Assembly: GCF_027595985.1 (NCBI RefSeq)
Contig: NC_073307.1
Span: forward strand, 45,052,594 to 45,116,593
DNA from: Sorex araneus
Lineage: Eukaryota > Chordata > Mammalia > Eulipotyphla > Soricidae
Length of the DNA stretch: 64,000 nucleotides
Direction: 5' to 3'
The notes beneath the pieces are model-generated. The model saw nothing but the letters and a program-made list of their open reading frames with translations. It was not told where the DNA came from and ran no database searches. Position numbers and translations under genes: made by a program. How positions within the stretch are numbered: the first letter of the stretch is position 1; each line of letters begins with the position of its first letter. Below are positions 1 through 11,890 of this stretch, piece by piece.

Positions 1-82
1 CAGTGATTCACTAATTAAAAAATAAATTAATTAAAAAATATATATAAAAAAAGTTTAAAAAAGTAAAATTTTTTAAAAAAGA
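1..82 (+). mobile_element. L1 3' end with poly(A) tail, cut by window edge
   Basis: CAGTGATTCACTAATTAAAA is the terminal motif seen at the end of the L1 at 62918-63846 (ggtgattcactaataaaaa), here followed by a long A-rich tail. The body of the element lies outside the window. Confidence 0.7.
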
Positions 83-146
83 AGTGAACAGGTATGGTAG
101 CAGACAAGACACATAGGGGTGTGTTTTTTCTTAAACCAGCAAGGCA

Positions 147-358
147 GGGACTGGAGCGATATAGCACAGCGGGTAGGGAGTTTGCCTTGCACTCAGACGA
201 CCCGGGGTTCAATCCCCAGCATCCCATATGGTCCGCCCGCCCCCCTGCCCCCACTGCCAGGAGTAATTCCTGAGTGCAAAGCCAGGATTAACCCCTGAGC
301 ATCACTGGGTGTGACCGGAAAAGCAAACAACAACAACAATAACAACAACAACAAAAAA
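147..358 (+). mobile_element. SOR-A SINE
   Basis: tRNA-like head with A box (gatatagcacagcgg, one inserted TA) and B box (ggggttcaatcc), body, then a CAA-rich tail at 322-358. The middle has a C-rich expansion (tccgcccgcccccctgccccc). Confidence 0.85.
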
Positions 359-807
359 CCCCAAAACCCCAGCATGGCAGGGAAACTTGAACATTGAACT
401 GGTCCAGTTCTCAAAGCCCTTACAGGATCCTCAAAGCTGAAGTCTGGAAAACTGACAACGAGACAGAAAAGCAGAACAAAGGAGTGAATGGACCTGCCCA
501 GGGTTCAACAGCTCGAGGCGAGGGTAGCGAAGCAAGCCCAGCTCTGGACTGTCCAGTCTTTGCTGTGTTTATGTTTCCTCCCCTCCCACTCCACAGACAG
601 CCAGAGATCAGTGTTAGGGTTGAGCAATGTGGGTGGCTTGGATTTGTTTCTTTGGGAAATTTGCCTCTGTTTATAAGATATTATCTCTCAGTGCCTATAA
701 TATTTGTTGTTGTTGTTGTTGTTAAGATGCCCAGAATCTTTCAGACCTTCATGCTGATGAGTTATGACTAACGTGATGTCTAGTTATTCAAGCTTGGGGG
801 AGATGGC

Positions 808-827
808 GGGGGGGGGGGGGGGGGGGG
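808..827 (+). repeat. Poly-G run of 20
   Basis: Twenty consecutive G following agatggc. Such runs are rare in mammalian DNA and can form quadruplexes; the exact length may be unreliable in sequencing. Confidence 0.9.
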
Positions 828-1879
828 TTGGTGGACAAGAGCGGGCTCTTGTAAGCTTACACTGGGCTGCCCCCTGGGGGCCAGATGAATGAGCCCCCTT
901 CCTGGCAGGAAGTAGGGTGGCTGCCAGAGGCTGATATATTTGTCCATCAAATAATCAAGGCTTTCTGCCCCTTCGTGCCTTTTTCTCCCTTCTCTCACTC
1001 CCCAGACACAGAAGGCTAGTCTCTGGGGTAAGGAAAAAGAAAAACAAAACAAAAACCCAGACTGGCTTAAGGTTTGCAGTTTGGAGGATGTGATAGTCCC
1101 ATCTCTAGGAGAAGTCACATCATTACAGGTTTTTGGACTTGATTGGGCTAAGACAGAACTTTCCTTATGAACTGGCACATCTCGGTGGAGACAGCAGAGG
1201 AGCCCACTTTGTCCTGGGTCACTTTACTCCATATTGCCTGACTCAAGTAAACACACAGCCCTGATGATGCTTCTCCATTTTCAAGACATGCGATGTATGT
1301 CCATCGCATGTTCCTCCACTGTGGGTGCCCCTCTGTTCCCCCTCATAAATGTTTACGAGTTTCCTGAAAAACTGCTATGTTAGACTATCATCTCACCCGA
1401 ACTCTACCAGGCATGAAACCAGGTCCCCTCATAAGTTGGAAGTAAAGATATTTCCAATTTATGTGGTTTTCATGCCAGTAAATTCCCTCCTTCCTACTCA
1501 GTTGTTCTGTGATTTTTGGATGACATAGTAAGCTATTGTGAGCTCTGGGTGCTTGTGGGTACCCGAGAAATTTCAGTAATGACATTCTACTGGGTTCCTT
1601 TAAGCCAGTGTGTGGTTTTCTGCTACTCTTATTACCCCTTCGCTGGATAGATACAGTGAGGCTTTTTTTTTTTAAGTCAGAAAAAATTAATGTGCTTCTA
1701 AAGAAAAACTCAAAAAAGAAAGGAACATTACCAGAAAAATTGCTATTTTTTTCAAGTTTTCTTTTTTAAATCCTTCCAATTTTTGTTCTCTGCATGCATT
1801 TTAAATTTTATTTATTTATTTTTCTACATGTATTTTTATGCCTATTTATCTAAAAACGTTTTAAGTAGATTTATCTTAT

Positions 1880-2160
1880 ATAGTCCTACTTGTAAAGCCA
1901 ACTGAGGACTGATGTAAAAACTGAAAACAAGCCAGTTCCTTTGGGCACTTAAGTTCCTTAAGACAACACTTAGTTGTCTTAAGCTAGTTCTTTGAGGGAA
2001 ACAACAGGGAATGTGGCTTAGGGGCACCCACCAGATTGCAGTGCACCCTTTCTGAAAATGTACTTCCTGTTCTTTTTTCTTTTCCTATAAAAACTGCTTG
2101 TTGAGTCTGTGCAGATAAAATGATTACTTTGAGGACACAAATCAACCATCTCTAAACCTA
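1880..2160 (+). mobile_element. Possible old LTR fragment
   Basis: A TATA-like cctataaaaac at about 2086 followed by tgagtctgtgcagataaa, with upstream sequence not resembling SINE or L1. An LTR-type promoter and R region is possible, but no TG...CA ends or TSD could be set. Confidence 0.2.
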
Positions 2161-2403
2161 GGGGGTTGAGGCCTGTAAAGGTCTATCTCCACTGTTACCT
2201 CTGTAATGGCAAGCTTCTAGACGAGGACACTTCTTCCTGTCTTTCTCTCCCCTCAGCCTCAGAGCCTAAGATGAGGAAAAGTTCCTCAGTTTTGCCCTTA
2301 CTTTGTTTAGGTTTGTGGATAAAATGGAATGTGCCTCCGGACCAGCTGTAGGAAGATAGTGTTGTTCATTCTGGCACCAATTGGCTTGTGTGCCATGCTT
2401 TCC

Positions 2404-2587
2404 TTTATTATTATTTTTTATTTTTTGGTTTTTGGGCCACACCAGGTGATGCTCAGGACTTACTCCTGGCTCTGTGCTCAGTGCTCACTCCTGAATGGCT
2501 TGGGTGATCAAATGGAGTTCTGGGGATCAAACCTGGGTGGCTGCGTGCAAGGTAAACGCCCTACCTGCTGTGTTTTCTCTTAACCCC
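2404..2587 (-). mobile_element. SOR-A SINE, diverged
   Basis: Reverse-strand element from a T-rich (tail) start through gggccacaccaggtgatgctcagg to a degraded head (gccctacctgctgtgttttctctt). Confidence 0.8.
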
Positions 2588-2642
2588 TTCTCTGTTCCTT
2601 TTCTTTATTGACTCCCCCCTCCCCCCCACACCACCACCACTT

Positions 2643-2820
2643 TAAGATAGAACAGGAGGTAATAATGCACTTGTCTTTTATGAGACCAACCCCGGTTTGA
2701 ATTCTTGGTACTGACAGATTCTTGGTATAGACAGTCCCCTGAGTGACAGACCAGGTGACAGATCTCACCTGAGCACAGAGCCAGAAATCGTCCATGAACC
2801 CATTGGGTGTAGCCCAAATC
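2643..2820 (+). mobile_element. SOR-A SINE, very diverged
   Basis: Weak head (taataatgcacttgtc), B-box relic ggtttgaattc, and body motif cctgagcacagagccagaaat...gggtgtagccc. Confidence 0.6.
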
Positions 2821-3281
2821 TTCCCTCCCTGCTCACCTAAATTATCCGCCTTGTGAGTACTTGTTGTGACTACAGACAAAATGGTTGCCACCATCTTTTA
2901 ACTGGCTGGCTTGTGTGTCTTTTGTATGATTTGTCCTTAAGCAGCAGTGGAACAAACCTTCATGGCTACACCTCATCTTTCAATTCACGGAACTTTGAAT
3001 TGTGGTGCAACTGGACTTGCAGTTCCTTGTGTTCACATTTCAATCAGACCATTTCAGAGTCTTGCTCTAGCTTTAAATGAGCATCTTTCCCTGGCATAGG
3101 TAGAGCACTTGCTTCCCAAAGTGATGTGCCTCAAAAATCACCCAGGGACAAATTAAAATGCAGATTTTGTTTCCAGAATTGAGGATAGGCTTTGAGATTT
3201 GGAATTTCCAGCAAGTTCCCTGAGGCTGCTGGTGGTCTGTGACTCACGCTGAGAAATGTGCAGGTGACACAGAACGTCCTG

Positions 3282-3642
3282 ACCCCGCACAAGGCTGTCT
3301 TCACCGGAGCAACTCAGAGGGGGCAGGTTGATTTTCCCTCCCCATCCCAGCAGAACCCTGGCAGCTGAAAACCTCCAGAACGCAACCACACAACCATGCT
3401 CAAGGCCACTCTCCACAGGCATGGACAAGCCTCACCTATGGGGGAGCCTGCAGAAAAACCCAGGTATGGGGGATGCGTGATTGAGAACCCCAAGCTCACT
3501 CAGAACGGGATTGGGCCTCCTCCCTCCAGTTCCCCAGTTTTTCAGTAGCTTGGCAGTCACACCCACAAACTGCCCCCAGCACATATAATCTCACCAACGG
3601 TCAAGATCCAGAGACTATGAAATAAAGCTCCCAGAAGACAGC
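3282..3642 (+). mobile_element. Module X retroposed alone
   Basis: GC-rich 361-bp block (starting ccccgcacaaggctgtcttc, ending agctcccagaagacagc) matching the 5' part of the composites at 14896 and 16721 but lacking the SOR-B 3' half. Perfect 16-bp direct repeats gacacagaacgtcctg at 3266-3281 and 3643-3658 flank it, so this block moved as a unit without the GAT-tailed half. Confidence 0.75.
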
Positions 3643-4015
3643 GACACAGAACGTCCTGGGTGTGAGGTCATAAATGCAGTTGTGCAACCTCTTATACTCT
3701 AGCCTACTGATGTACTGAAAATAGCACACATTTGTTTGGGTTTAACTTATGTTTGTAATCTCTTATCCAAGGGCTTAAATGGCTCCAGGCTGAAATACAG
3801 CAATTTTCACACACTTTCCTTTTATGGTGGTGGGAAGGTACATGGTGGTAGAATTGGTGTTTCAATATTATCTGTAATGAACTATTTTGAACAGCTTTAT
3901 AAAAATAAAATTAAATTTAAAAAAAAGAAAGAAACGTTCAGGTGTATTGGTAACCCTCTAACCAAACATCCAAAATACATCCTCAAAAATGTTCTCAGAC
4001 TTTGGCTATGTTTCC

Positions 4016-4206
4016 TTTTTATTATTATTATTATTTTAATTGTTTTTGTTTTGGGGCTGCCCAAGGATGTTCAGGAGTTACTCCTGGTACTGTGCTCAGG
4101 CATTACTCCTGGAGGTGCTTGAGGACCATATGGGATGCCAGGGATTGAACCTGGTTTGACCACATGTAAGGCAAGTGCCCTACTCTCTGTATTATCGCTC
4201 TGGCCT
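4016..4206 (-). mobile_element. SOR-A SINE, diverged
   Basis: (TTA)n-rich tail followed by the body (ttactcctggtactgtgctcagg) and a recognisable head ending tattatcgctctggcc. Confidence 0.85.
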
Positions 4207-4381
4207 GGGTATATTTCTAAATGTCTCTAGTTCCATTTTGCAATGAAGGCGCATAAAGATCTGAAAATGTGTAGCACAAAATAGAGATTGATAGTTATGC
4301 AGAATAGTCATAGATTTGTGTAGAGATTTGGAAATAGAGTAGGAATATAGATGGGTGTGAGGAGAAGATTAAAAAAAGAAA

Positions 4382-4540
4382 ACCAGTGTTAGAGTGGTAA
4401 TGGGTAGGGCGCTTGCTTGTATGCAGTGGACCTAGTTTGATTCTTGGCACTGCGTAAGGTCCCCGGGGCCAGGAGTGACCAGAGCCAGGATTAAATCTTG
4501 AGTACTGCTGGGTGTGTCCCCTAAAAAACAAAGACAAAAC
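4382..4540 (+). mobile_element. SOR-A SINE, diverged and shortened
   Basis: Head gtgttagagtggtaatgggtagggcgcttgc, then a body with a deletion after the B-box region, ending gggtgtgtcccctaaaaaacaaag. Confidence 0.7.
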
Positions 4541-4818
4541 AACAAAATCACCTGGCCTGCCTTCTAATCACTAAGCCCTTGATATAATGAAGCACCTTGG
4601 GTCTATGGTCAGAAATACCTTGTTCTGTGGTTCAGCAGTAGTCATATGTGCAGGAGACAATAAGGTATGAAAATTGAGGGTTTTCATGAAAGCACAGAGT
4701 CTCACTGACTCCAAGGTGCTTGCTCAGTGGACACTCAGGCCACTGAACTGTGCAGACTTAGGGGAAGAGGATGGGACCAGTGCCCTTAGGTAGTTCACTC
4801 CTTGAAAACTCAGGCTCT

Positions 4819-4949
4819 AGGGACAGGAGTGATTGTATAGGGGTAGGCATGCTGCTAACCCAGGTTCAATCCCAGGCACCACATATGGTTCCCCAAACCC
4901 ACCAGATGTGCACTACAGATGTGCTCCCCACACCAAAAAGAAAGAAAAC
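4819..4949 (+). mobile_element. SOR-A SINE, truncated
   Basis: Head (ggacaggagtgattgtataggggt), B box (caggttcaatccc), shortened body and an A-rich tail. Confidence 0.65.
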
Positions 4950-5235
4950 ATAGGATCCAAAGCCCATGTGAGTCTCCTTCAGAGTGCCCCATACTCATGT
5001 GTCACGTGATGAGCACGCTATTTCCCTAATAGAGCTTTCTGCTGCTCTCTCTTTTGTCTTGCCCTTGAATTCTTTCTTTGACAAAGACTAAGATCAGTGG
5101 GTCTCCTTCTTTATTTTCTCTTGAAGCCAAAGTTTTAGTTGAATTGGAATCAGGTCATCATGGAAGCTGAGGAAAGAGCAGAATCTTTTTCTTTTCCTCC
5201 ACTGAAGTATCATAGTTTACAATAATATTGAAATC

Positions 5236-5412
5236 TTCTTTTTCTTTCTCTTTTTTGGGTCACACCCGGCGATGCTCAGGGGTTACTCCTGGCTCTGCAC
5301 TCAGGAATTACTCCTGGTGGTGCTCGGGGGACCAAATGGGATGCTGGGAATCAAACCTTGGTTGGCTGTGTGCAAGGCAAATGCCCCACCCGCTGTTCTA
5401 TCATTCCAGCTC
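5236..5412 (-). mobile_element. SOR-A SINE
   Basis: Well-preserved reverse copy from ttttttgggtcacacccggcgatg to ctgttctatcattccagctcc. Confidence 0.92.
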
Positions 5413-5930
5413 CCTTGAAATCATTTTATAGTGACCAAGTGACCTCACCAATTCCTCCACCAGTGTTCAAGATACTCCAATCCCATTTTCACTTATTCCT
5501 CCCCTGCCCACCTTCTCAGTTCTCAGTTTATGTCTGAGATGTCTGAGTTTGTGTCTCAGATTATGTCTGAGGGTTTTTTTCCATTGGGGGATTGTCTAAT
5601 TCCTTTCTTAGTTTGTTTATACTTATTATATTAATGAGATCATCACCAAGAATTTTTCTTTTACTTTCAGACTGACTTAACTTAGCATGTCACTCTCTAA
5701 TTTCATCCATTGGCAGCAAACTACAAGATTTCATCTTTTCTCATAGCCAAATAGTTTTTATTGTGTATATTTCATTGTGTATATATTCCATTGTGTATAT
5801 GTACCACAATTTCTTTCTTCACTCATCTGTTTGGGAAACTTGAGCTATTTCCAGGTCTTGGCCATTGTAAACAATATTACTATATTACTATGAACATAAG
5901 GGTATGTATGCAGAAGAAGGATCCATATCT
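5413..5930 (-). mobile_element. L1 3' end, old, antisense
   Basis: Contains the reverse of the L1 3' region: caccagtgttc near the 3' end, the attttcttttactttcagactgactt block, and catttgtaaacaatatt-like text at about 5860-5880, as in ORF2-end sequence. Confidence 0.6.
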
Positions 5931-6473
5931 TACTCTTCCTTCTCATTATACCATACCAATAAAAAAGAACTTATCAACAGAGGGGAAAAATGGTGTCTAA
6001 ATGGCATCTAGCACTTGAAGGCAGATACTAAATGATATCTAAATGATATCATTATCTATACACTAAATGATATCTAAGCACTATCTAGCACTTGGGCTCA
6101 ATTTAGAGAGATAAAATAATACATTTACTTTTTCTAAGTATTTAGTTAAAAAGGGAATTATAATCCAAAGATAACCTCTTCTCTATTTCCTTGTTTCTTA
6201 AAATTTGAGTCTTGACCTCATATGGGGTCATATAACAAAGTGTGAGGGTCACGAAAAATTTGGCAAAAGTAAATTTTTTCTTCTGAATGCTCAAATGCAT
6301 AATCGATCTGAGGTACTGGGGGTTGTGTTCCTCCTGTCAGGGGATCATGTGATGCAAGTGGCAATTTAGGACTCTGACAAGAAAATCATGTATTTCAGTC
6401 CTTTGCACTTCTTCCAGGCCCTACTATGTCGGATTTTAAGGACTATATGTTCCTTTAAATAAAACTCTTCTAA

Positions 6474-6646
6474 GTTGGGAGATATAGTACAGGGTGTAAG
6501 ACACTTGCCTTGTATGTGGCCAACCTTGTTTCAAACCCCAGCAACAAATATGATCCTTTAAGCACCATTAGGGATCACTGAGAACAGAGCCGGAGTATCC
6601 CATGAGTAATGCTGGAGGTGATTCCAAAGATCAAAAACAAAAAACC
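6474..6646 (+). mobile_element. SOR-A SINE, diverged
   Basis: Head gttgggagatatagtacagggtgtaag, B box gtttcaaacccc, body ctgagaacagagccggag, A-rich tail. A second head-like fragment follows at about 6660-6735 (ggtcctgggttcaacccccagcac). Confidence 0.75.
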
Positions 6647-6739
6647 CTCTTCTCATAGACAAGGGAACAGTTTCAGTGGTACCCACGTGCCTCACATATG
6701 GTCCTGGGTTCAACCCCCAGCACTAATCAAAAAATTAGT

Positions 6740-8480
6740 AGGGAAATGGCAAAAACAGGAAGCAGATACTAGTATTCTTGAGAGTGGAGAAAGGAAGAGT
6801 GCTGTGTAACCTGTGGCTTTGATAGTAGGGATTATTTTTTCAGAGATAAACAAAGTTTTCCATTTCTATAGCCTTATAGTAAATTATTTGAATTTTTCAC
6901 AAAACATGTTGTCTGTATTTTCTCAACTTTTTTTTCAATGAAGAAACTACGCTCAGATGTAATACTACCTAGATCAAGAATACATAATTTGTACAAGAGC
7001 TAGGCTTCAGCCCTCAATCTAAAGACTCAAAGATCACCCCAAATACAATTACTCATTACCCACCCACAGCAGGGAATATCTCTGATAATGACTCCCTGTC
7101 TTCTCCACCCAAGTTGGCTCTAGTTTGGACGAGGAAGGAGACAGAGTGGAGGCCTTCCCTGCTTGCCAACTTCTTTATTTCTTAGAACGCATAGATCTTG
7201 GGATTTTAGTTCAAGCTTCAGTATAGAGATATCTGAGCCCAGTGAAGCTTGTCATGGCTATTTTCTAGCGTGTTTCTCCCCCACCTCACCCCTTTTCTCA
7301 CTTAGCCAAACAGAGATGAATGTACAGATTTTTGGCAGCCTCATCCTAGGCATTCTGTTGTGATCATTCTTTAAACAAATGGTATTCACTGGGGTCCAAG
7401 TCAGAGGAACAGGACATAGAGGCTTTTATCAGTCTGCTGGACCACTCTTCCCTTCTCATTAGTTCTCTGTATTCCCCAGGGATCCCTCAAGTGTGGGGCA
7501 GCTTACAAAGGCACCAGAGGGACAGCCTTCATCTGGGAAGTGATTTCCCATCAGCCTTTATTCCCTCTACAGAAGTCATTTTCGTTATTTTCTCTCTCTG
7601 TTCCAATGAAGAGCCCAGAAACTACCTGACACTATATTAACTTGCGGATTAGCATAAGGGGCAAGAGTTGTGTCCAGGCTTTCTCTAAGGTCAAGTATCA
7701 TAAAGTATTAAAGGTTAGGCTGTCCACAAATGTCCAGAGCATTTTGGGCATGTATCATCTTGCCTTATGAAGTGAGAATCAGTTGAGGCCTTAGGGACTT
7801 CAGGAGAAGCTAGTAACATTACGTTACCTAGAAAAATGAAGATTACCCAGATTGAAGATCATCTTCAAAAATAGCTTCTTTATCAGATAAACCTATTCTA
7901 TGGTCAGGCAAGCCTCTAGGACATCTGTTTTGTCAGAGTCACCCTCTTCTTGTCATTAGAGATGCCCCCTTTTCTTATCTCAATAACAAAACCCTGATTC
8001 CATTCATTAACTCAGAACATAAGCTCTCAATTGGTCTCATTAAGTCTGGAGTTAACAAGCATATGCCTGTAGTTAAGCTTGTTCTTTTTCACCTACTAAT
8101 CTGTGTAATGTTGGTTTGTTTGCTGGACTGGCCATAGAAGAACAGAGATACAGGAGATTCCCCCCTGCCTCCTATGGGTATCAATGAGGGATACCTTTGA
8201 GTGCAATAGTATATACACAGCAGAGAAGGATAAACTGTTGAGAGGTGCTGGCTCTGCAGACAGTATGCCACATTGCTAGTCATTATCTAAGTGATCTCCA
8301 AAACATAACAATTTAATACACTTAGATCCTCTCATCTAAGTGGGGACCAGCACCATAGTTACTTCATGGAATTGAGTAGAGTTTTAAGTAAATTATTCAA
8401 ATATTTATTTTAAAGTAAATTATTGCCTCTAGCATGATTATTTCAGCATTTTGAATATTTATTAAAATATTACTCTTATA
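6740..8480. other. Unique intergenic DNA, no gene seen
   Basis: About 1.7 kb without SOR or L1. A weak MIR-like patch (about 6880-7030, aatgaagaaactacgctcagatg) is the only repeat hint. Open frames are short and unrecognised. Confidence 0.5.
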
Positions 8481-8491
8481 ATTGAGCTGAG

Positions 8492-8499
<8 letters not shown>

Positions 8500-8562
<63 letters not shown>
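8500..8562 (+). repeat. (CA)n-(TA)n compound microsatellite
   Basis: About 15 CA units running into about 17 TA units. It directly abuts the SINE at 8563 and probably grew from it or was its target. Confidence 0.95.
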
Positions 8563-8564
<2 letters not shown>

Positions 8565-8728
8565 CTTTTTGGAGTCACACCCAGCAATGCACAGGGGTTA
8601 CTCCTGGCTTGCACTCAGGAATTACTCCTGGCGGTGCTTGGGGGACCATATGGGATGCTGGGAATCAAACTTGGGTCGGCCACGTGCAAGGCAAATGCCC
8701 TACCGGCCCTGCTATCGCTCCAGCCCCA
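8563..8728 (-). mobile_element. SOR-A SINE
   Basis: Near-complete reverse copy; A and B boxes intact (gctatcgctccagcccc at the head end). Confidence 0.93.
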
Positions 8729-8849
8729 AGCTGAGGATATTTTTATGGAGGGAGGTGATTTTGAGTTCTGGAAAAGAGAAAAATTATAGTGATTCAGGTC
8801 TAAATCCAGCAATTCATGGGTTTGAGGAATAAATTTATCTGCAATTTAC

Positions 8850-9040
8850 TTTCTTCTTAATATTTACTGAGGTACTGTGATTTACAATGCTGATAATGAT
8901 AGTTTTATGTGTACATCATTTCAATACCACTTCATCACAAGAGCACACCCTCTCCTCCACCAAGGTAGCAACGTTGCTTCCCTTTCACTTTTACTCTCTC
9001 CAACCCCAACTCAATTTTGTGGACCAACTCATTCAGCAGT
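8850..9040 (-). mobile_element. L1 3' UTR fragment, antisense
   Basis: gaggtactgtgatttacaat...cctctcctccacca parallels the reversed L1 3' end seen at 59310-59420 and 53220-53340. Confidence 0.45.
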
Positions 9041-9215
9041 AGTCAATCTTTTCATTGTAGGTAACAAAGTTAACCAAAGATTTTACAAAGATTTTACAAA
9101 TAAGTGCCACTGGTTTATGCTTACACATAATTTCTCAAACCGCATTTCCAAGGAATCAGAGTCAGGAATTGTTTTTGAAGTTATTACTCCATACCTGTTA
9201 AAAATAAAAGAGACA

Positions 9216-9232
9216 AAGAAAGAGAAAGAGAG

Positions 9233-9289
<57 letters not shown>

Positions 9290-9312
9290 AGGGGAGAGGG
9301 AGAGAGAGATAA
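9216..9312 (+). repeat. (GA)n microsatellite
   Basis: About 95 bp of GA repeat with interruptions near the ends. Confidence 0.95.
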
Positions 9313-9775
9313 AGGAGAAAGGTTCTTTGTTGAAACCAATTAGAAAGTCCCTGCATATTTAGTTATAAATAGTAAACATTTAAGACTCTGAGTAGTGCTA
9401 TGTGGAAATAACATAATCAAGTGTTAACCAAATCGATTTGACTTTGAGACATTTGTTATTTCTACAGCAGCTGCTGCTTTGAAGGAGAGAGCCTATGAGT
9501 TGGCTTTGGGAACTCTGCTTATTGGTCATTCCCAGGGACGGAATTGGCTATAAGCTTGCTGACCCAGATGTTTGTTATTAGCTCAAGAGTTTCCATCCAG
9601 GGAATCTAGTTCATCAAAGAATGTTCCTTCCAACAATCACGGTGACACCAGACATTACTCTCAAAGTTTTGTCTCTAAAGGGTAGGAATTTTGAAGACTC
9701 AGGAGCTGAGAAATCTTGGCAGTTAAGGTTTCTTAACCAGTGTGCTAAAAGTTAATAAAAATTAAGTACAATTAA

Positions 9776-9934
9776 GGGACTGGAGAGATAGCACAGCAGG
9801 TATAGCTCTTCTCTTGCATGTGGTCAATCTGGGCTCAATTCCCAACACCACATATCATTCCTGCCAGGAATGATCCCTGAGCACAGAGCCAGGAGTAATC
9901 CCTGAGCACTTCCCCAGGTGGTGCTGGAGGGCGA
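9776..9934 (+). mobile_element. SOR-A SINE, 3' end interrupted by LTR-like DNA
   Basis: Head gggactggagagatagcacagcagg through gagcacttccccagg. Its expected ccccaaacaaaac-type tail reappears at about 10390 after an LTR-like insert. Confidence 0.8.
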
Positions 9935-10390
9935 AACTGATGCCATGACTACTCGCAGCTAACATTAAGTCTCAACTAGGCCTCAGTTTCTGTTTCCCCG
10001 AAGCGAAGCAGAACTTGCAACTTCTGGTAGACTCCCACTTGAGTAATGTGCCGAGATAAGGAATTCGGCATTTGGGTCTGGCCGGTCTTGAGGGTCACTG
10101 TACCCTCCTTAGAAATTGTTACTAACCATTGTCTAATTGCTGGCCACTGTTGTAATAGGATCAATGCTAAAAATAGACCAGCATACACATTGCTTCTTAA
10201 CTCTGAACCTTATATAAACTGCTTGTGACTTGGAATTGTGGGTCCTTGCCAAGACTCCACTGCGTTGGATGAGACCTGGACCCTAGCTTGAGCTAGCAAT
10301 GGCTCGAGCTAGTAATAAAGTTGCTTTGCTTTTGCATTTATAGATGTGGTCTCTCCACAATTGAGGGCCTGAAGTTTGGCACAACAGCCC
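9935..10390 (+). mobile_element. Solo LTR-like element
   Basis: Shows a plausible U3 TATA box (cttatataaactgc, about 10210), a following AATAAAG signal (about 10313-10319) about 100 nt on, and a U5-like tail ending tttggcacaaca. It sits between SINE body and SINE tail. Exact TG...CA edges and TSD were not resolved. No retroviral coding sequence flanks it. Confidence 0.6.
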
Positions 10391-10425
10391 CCAAACAAAA
10401 CAAAACAAAACAAAACAAAACAAAA
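10390..10425 (+). repeat. (AAAAC)n tail
   Basis: AAAAC repeats, interpreted as the displaced tail of the SINE beginning at 9776. Confidence 0.8.
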
Positions 10426-10439
10426 AAGAAACCCCATAC

Positions 10440-11280
10440 AATTAAAAATGGAGAGGCTTAGGAGAGAATACAGGGGTTAGGGACCTACTTTTCACTCGGG
10501 GAAGTGCTCGGTGTCTTGAGTCTGGCTGGGTCTAGTTCTGGACATCCTTTATGTTCTGGTGGCTCCTAGACTATGGGATCTGAGCAGCACTGCATCCTTG
10601 GGCCCTAGCCTGAACCACATGTTGACTGAGTATCTCTGAGTGTGGTCCTCAGGCCCTTTGAGCATCACTTGGTCCCTCAAACCCCTGACCAAAAAATGGA
10701 GGTATATTCTTACTACCCATTTCCTTCAAGATACTTATTTTATAAAATATCTTGACACCTTCCCTACTTTTTTCTATTTCTATTTTCCTCATAGGCAAAA
10801 TCCCAAAGTCTCAGAGATAGTGAATAAAACAATTCTGGACCCAACACAGATATGAAGCAATGTTCCTGTGAACTTTCTTTCTGTATGAAGTCATTTCCAT
10901 GTCAAGAAATTGAGAGATCTCCAGATAAACTCTGTTTTGAATCAGTCCCTCTCAAAAGCAAAGTTTCTGAAAGGCTGCCTAGAGATGTCACTGGAGTCGA
11001 TGACATCCAGCATAAAGAGTTGCTCACAAGGGTCCTGACCCATGGCTGGGGCTGCATTAACACTGAACTTCCTGCAGACAGTGGACCAGGGAAGGGAGCC
11101 AGGGAGTTTTTGTATCTAAAAGTCTTTGGTCACATCACAAAGTCAGATATTGCTCATGTCCTATTAGTCATTATTTAAGAATTTCTGAAACTTCTCTCTT
11201 CATTTATCTAATTGCTAATTCCTTAATTCATTTAATAGACATTCACTATTCACTGATGCTCACAGTAAGATGTCAGGTGG
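10440..11280. other. Unique DNA with one 108-codon open frame, function unknown
   Basis: 10445-10690 looks like a very old SINE (ggagaggcttaggagagaatac; cctttgagcatcacttggtccc). 10852-11178 is an open frame on the plus strand in repeat-free DNA whose product I do not recognise; it has no obvious splice context and is probably chance. Confidence 0.3.
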
Positions 11281-11283
11281 AAT

Positions 11284-11452
11284 CGTTTTTTGAGGTGAGT
11301 AGGTACATCCAGCTGTGCTCAGGGCTTGCTCCTTGCTTTGCACTCAGGGATCATTTCTGGCGGGGCTTTGAGGACCATATGGGTGTCTGGAATTGAACCT
11401 GGATCAATCCCATGGAAGGGAAACACCCTATCTGTTCTACCTCTGTGGTCCT
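11284..11452 (-). mobile_element. SOR-A SINE, diverged
   Basis: Body tgctcagggcttgctccttgctttgcactc and B-box relic ggaattgaacctgg in reverse orientation. Confidence 0.8.
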
Positions 11453-11678
11453 ACTATCCTATTTAAGTCACACAAATTGGGTGAAGTAGTGCACCTGACA
11501 TGATTTTCATTCTTAATTTTCACAAATAAGTCTAAGATTGCACTGTGACTTGCAAGTTGACTTACCACATGCCACCTAGCTGGTGGCTCATGGCATAATC
11601 ACAGCATCAGCCATGGAATTACTGGTTCTTTTGTGTAGCAGAGAGAAGTTATAGTGGTAATATTAAAAGCAATGACTT

Positions 11679-11839
11679 TGGGGGCGGGAGCGATAGCATA
11701 GCGGGTAGGGAGTTTGCCTTGCACTCGGCCAACCCAGGATCCCAGCATCCCATATAATCCCCTAAGCACCGCCAGGGGTAATTCCTGAGTACAGAGCCAG
11801 GAGTAACCCCTGTGCATCGCCAGGTGTGACCCAAAAAGA

Positions 11840-11890
<51 letters not shown>
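11679..11890 (+). mobile_element. SOR-A SINE with (AAAT)n tail
   Basis: Head gggggcgggagcgatagcatagcgg. The B-box segment is deleted (aacccaggatcccagcatcc). The tail at 11837-11890 is an expanded TAAA/AAAT array. Confidence 0.92.

Noticed and set aside
10852-11178. 108-codon open frame as a novel gene
   Set aside because: No recognisable domain, codon bias, promoter or splice context; length is within chance expectation for a 64-kb window.
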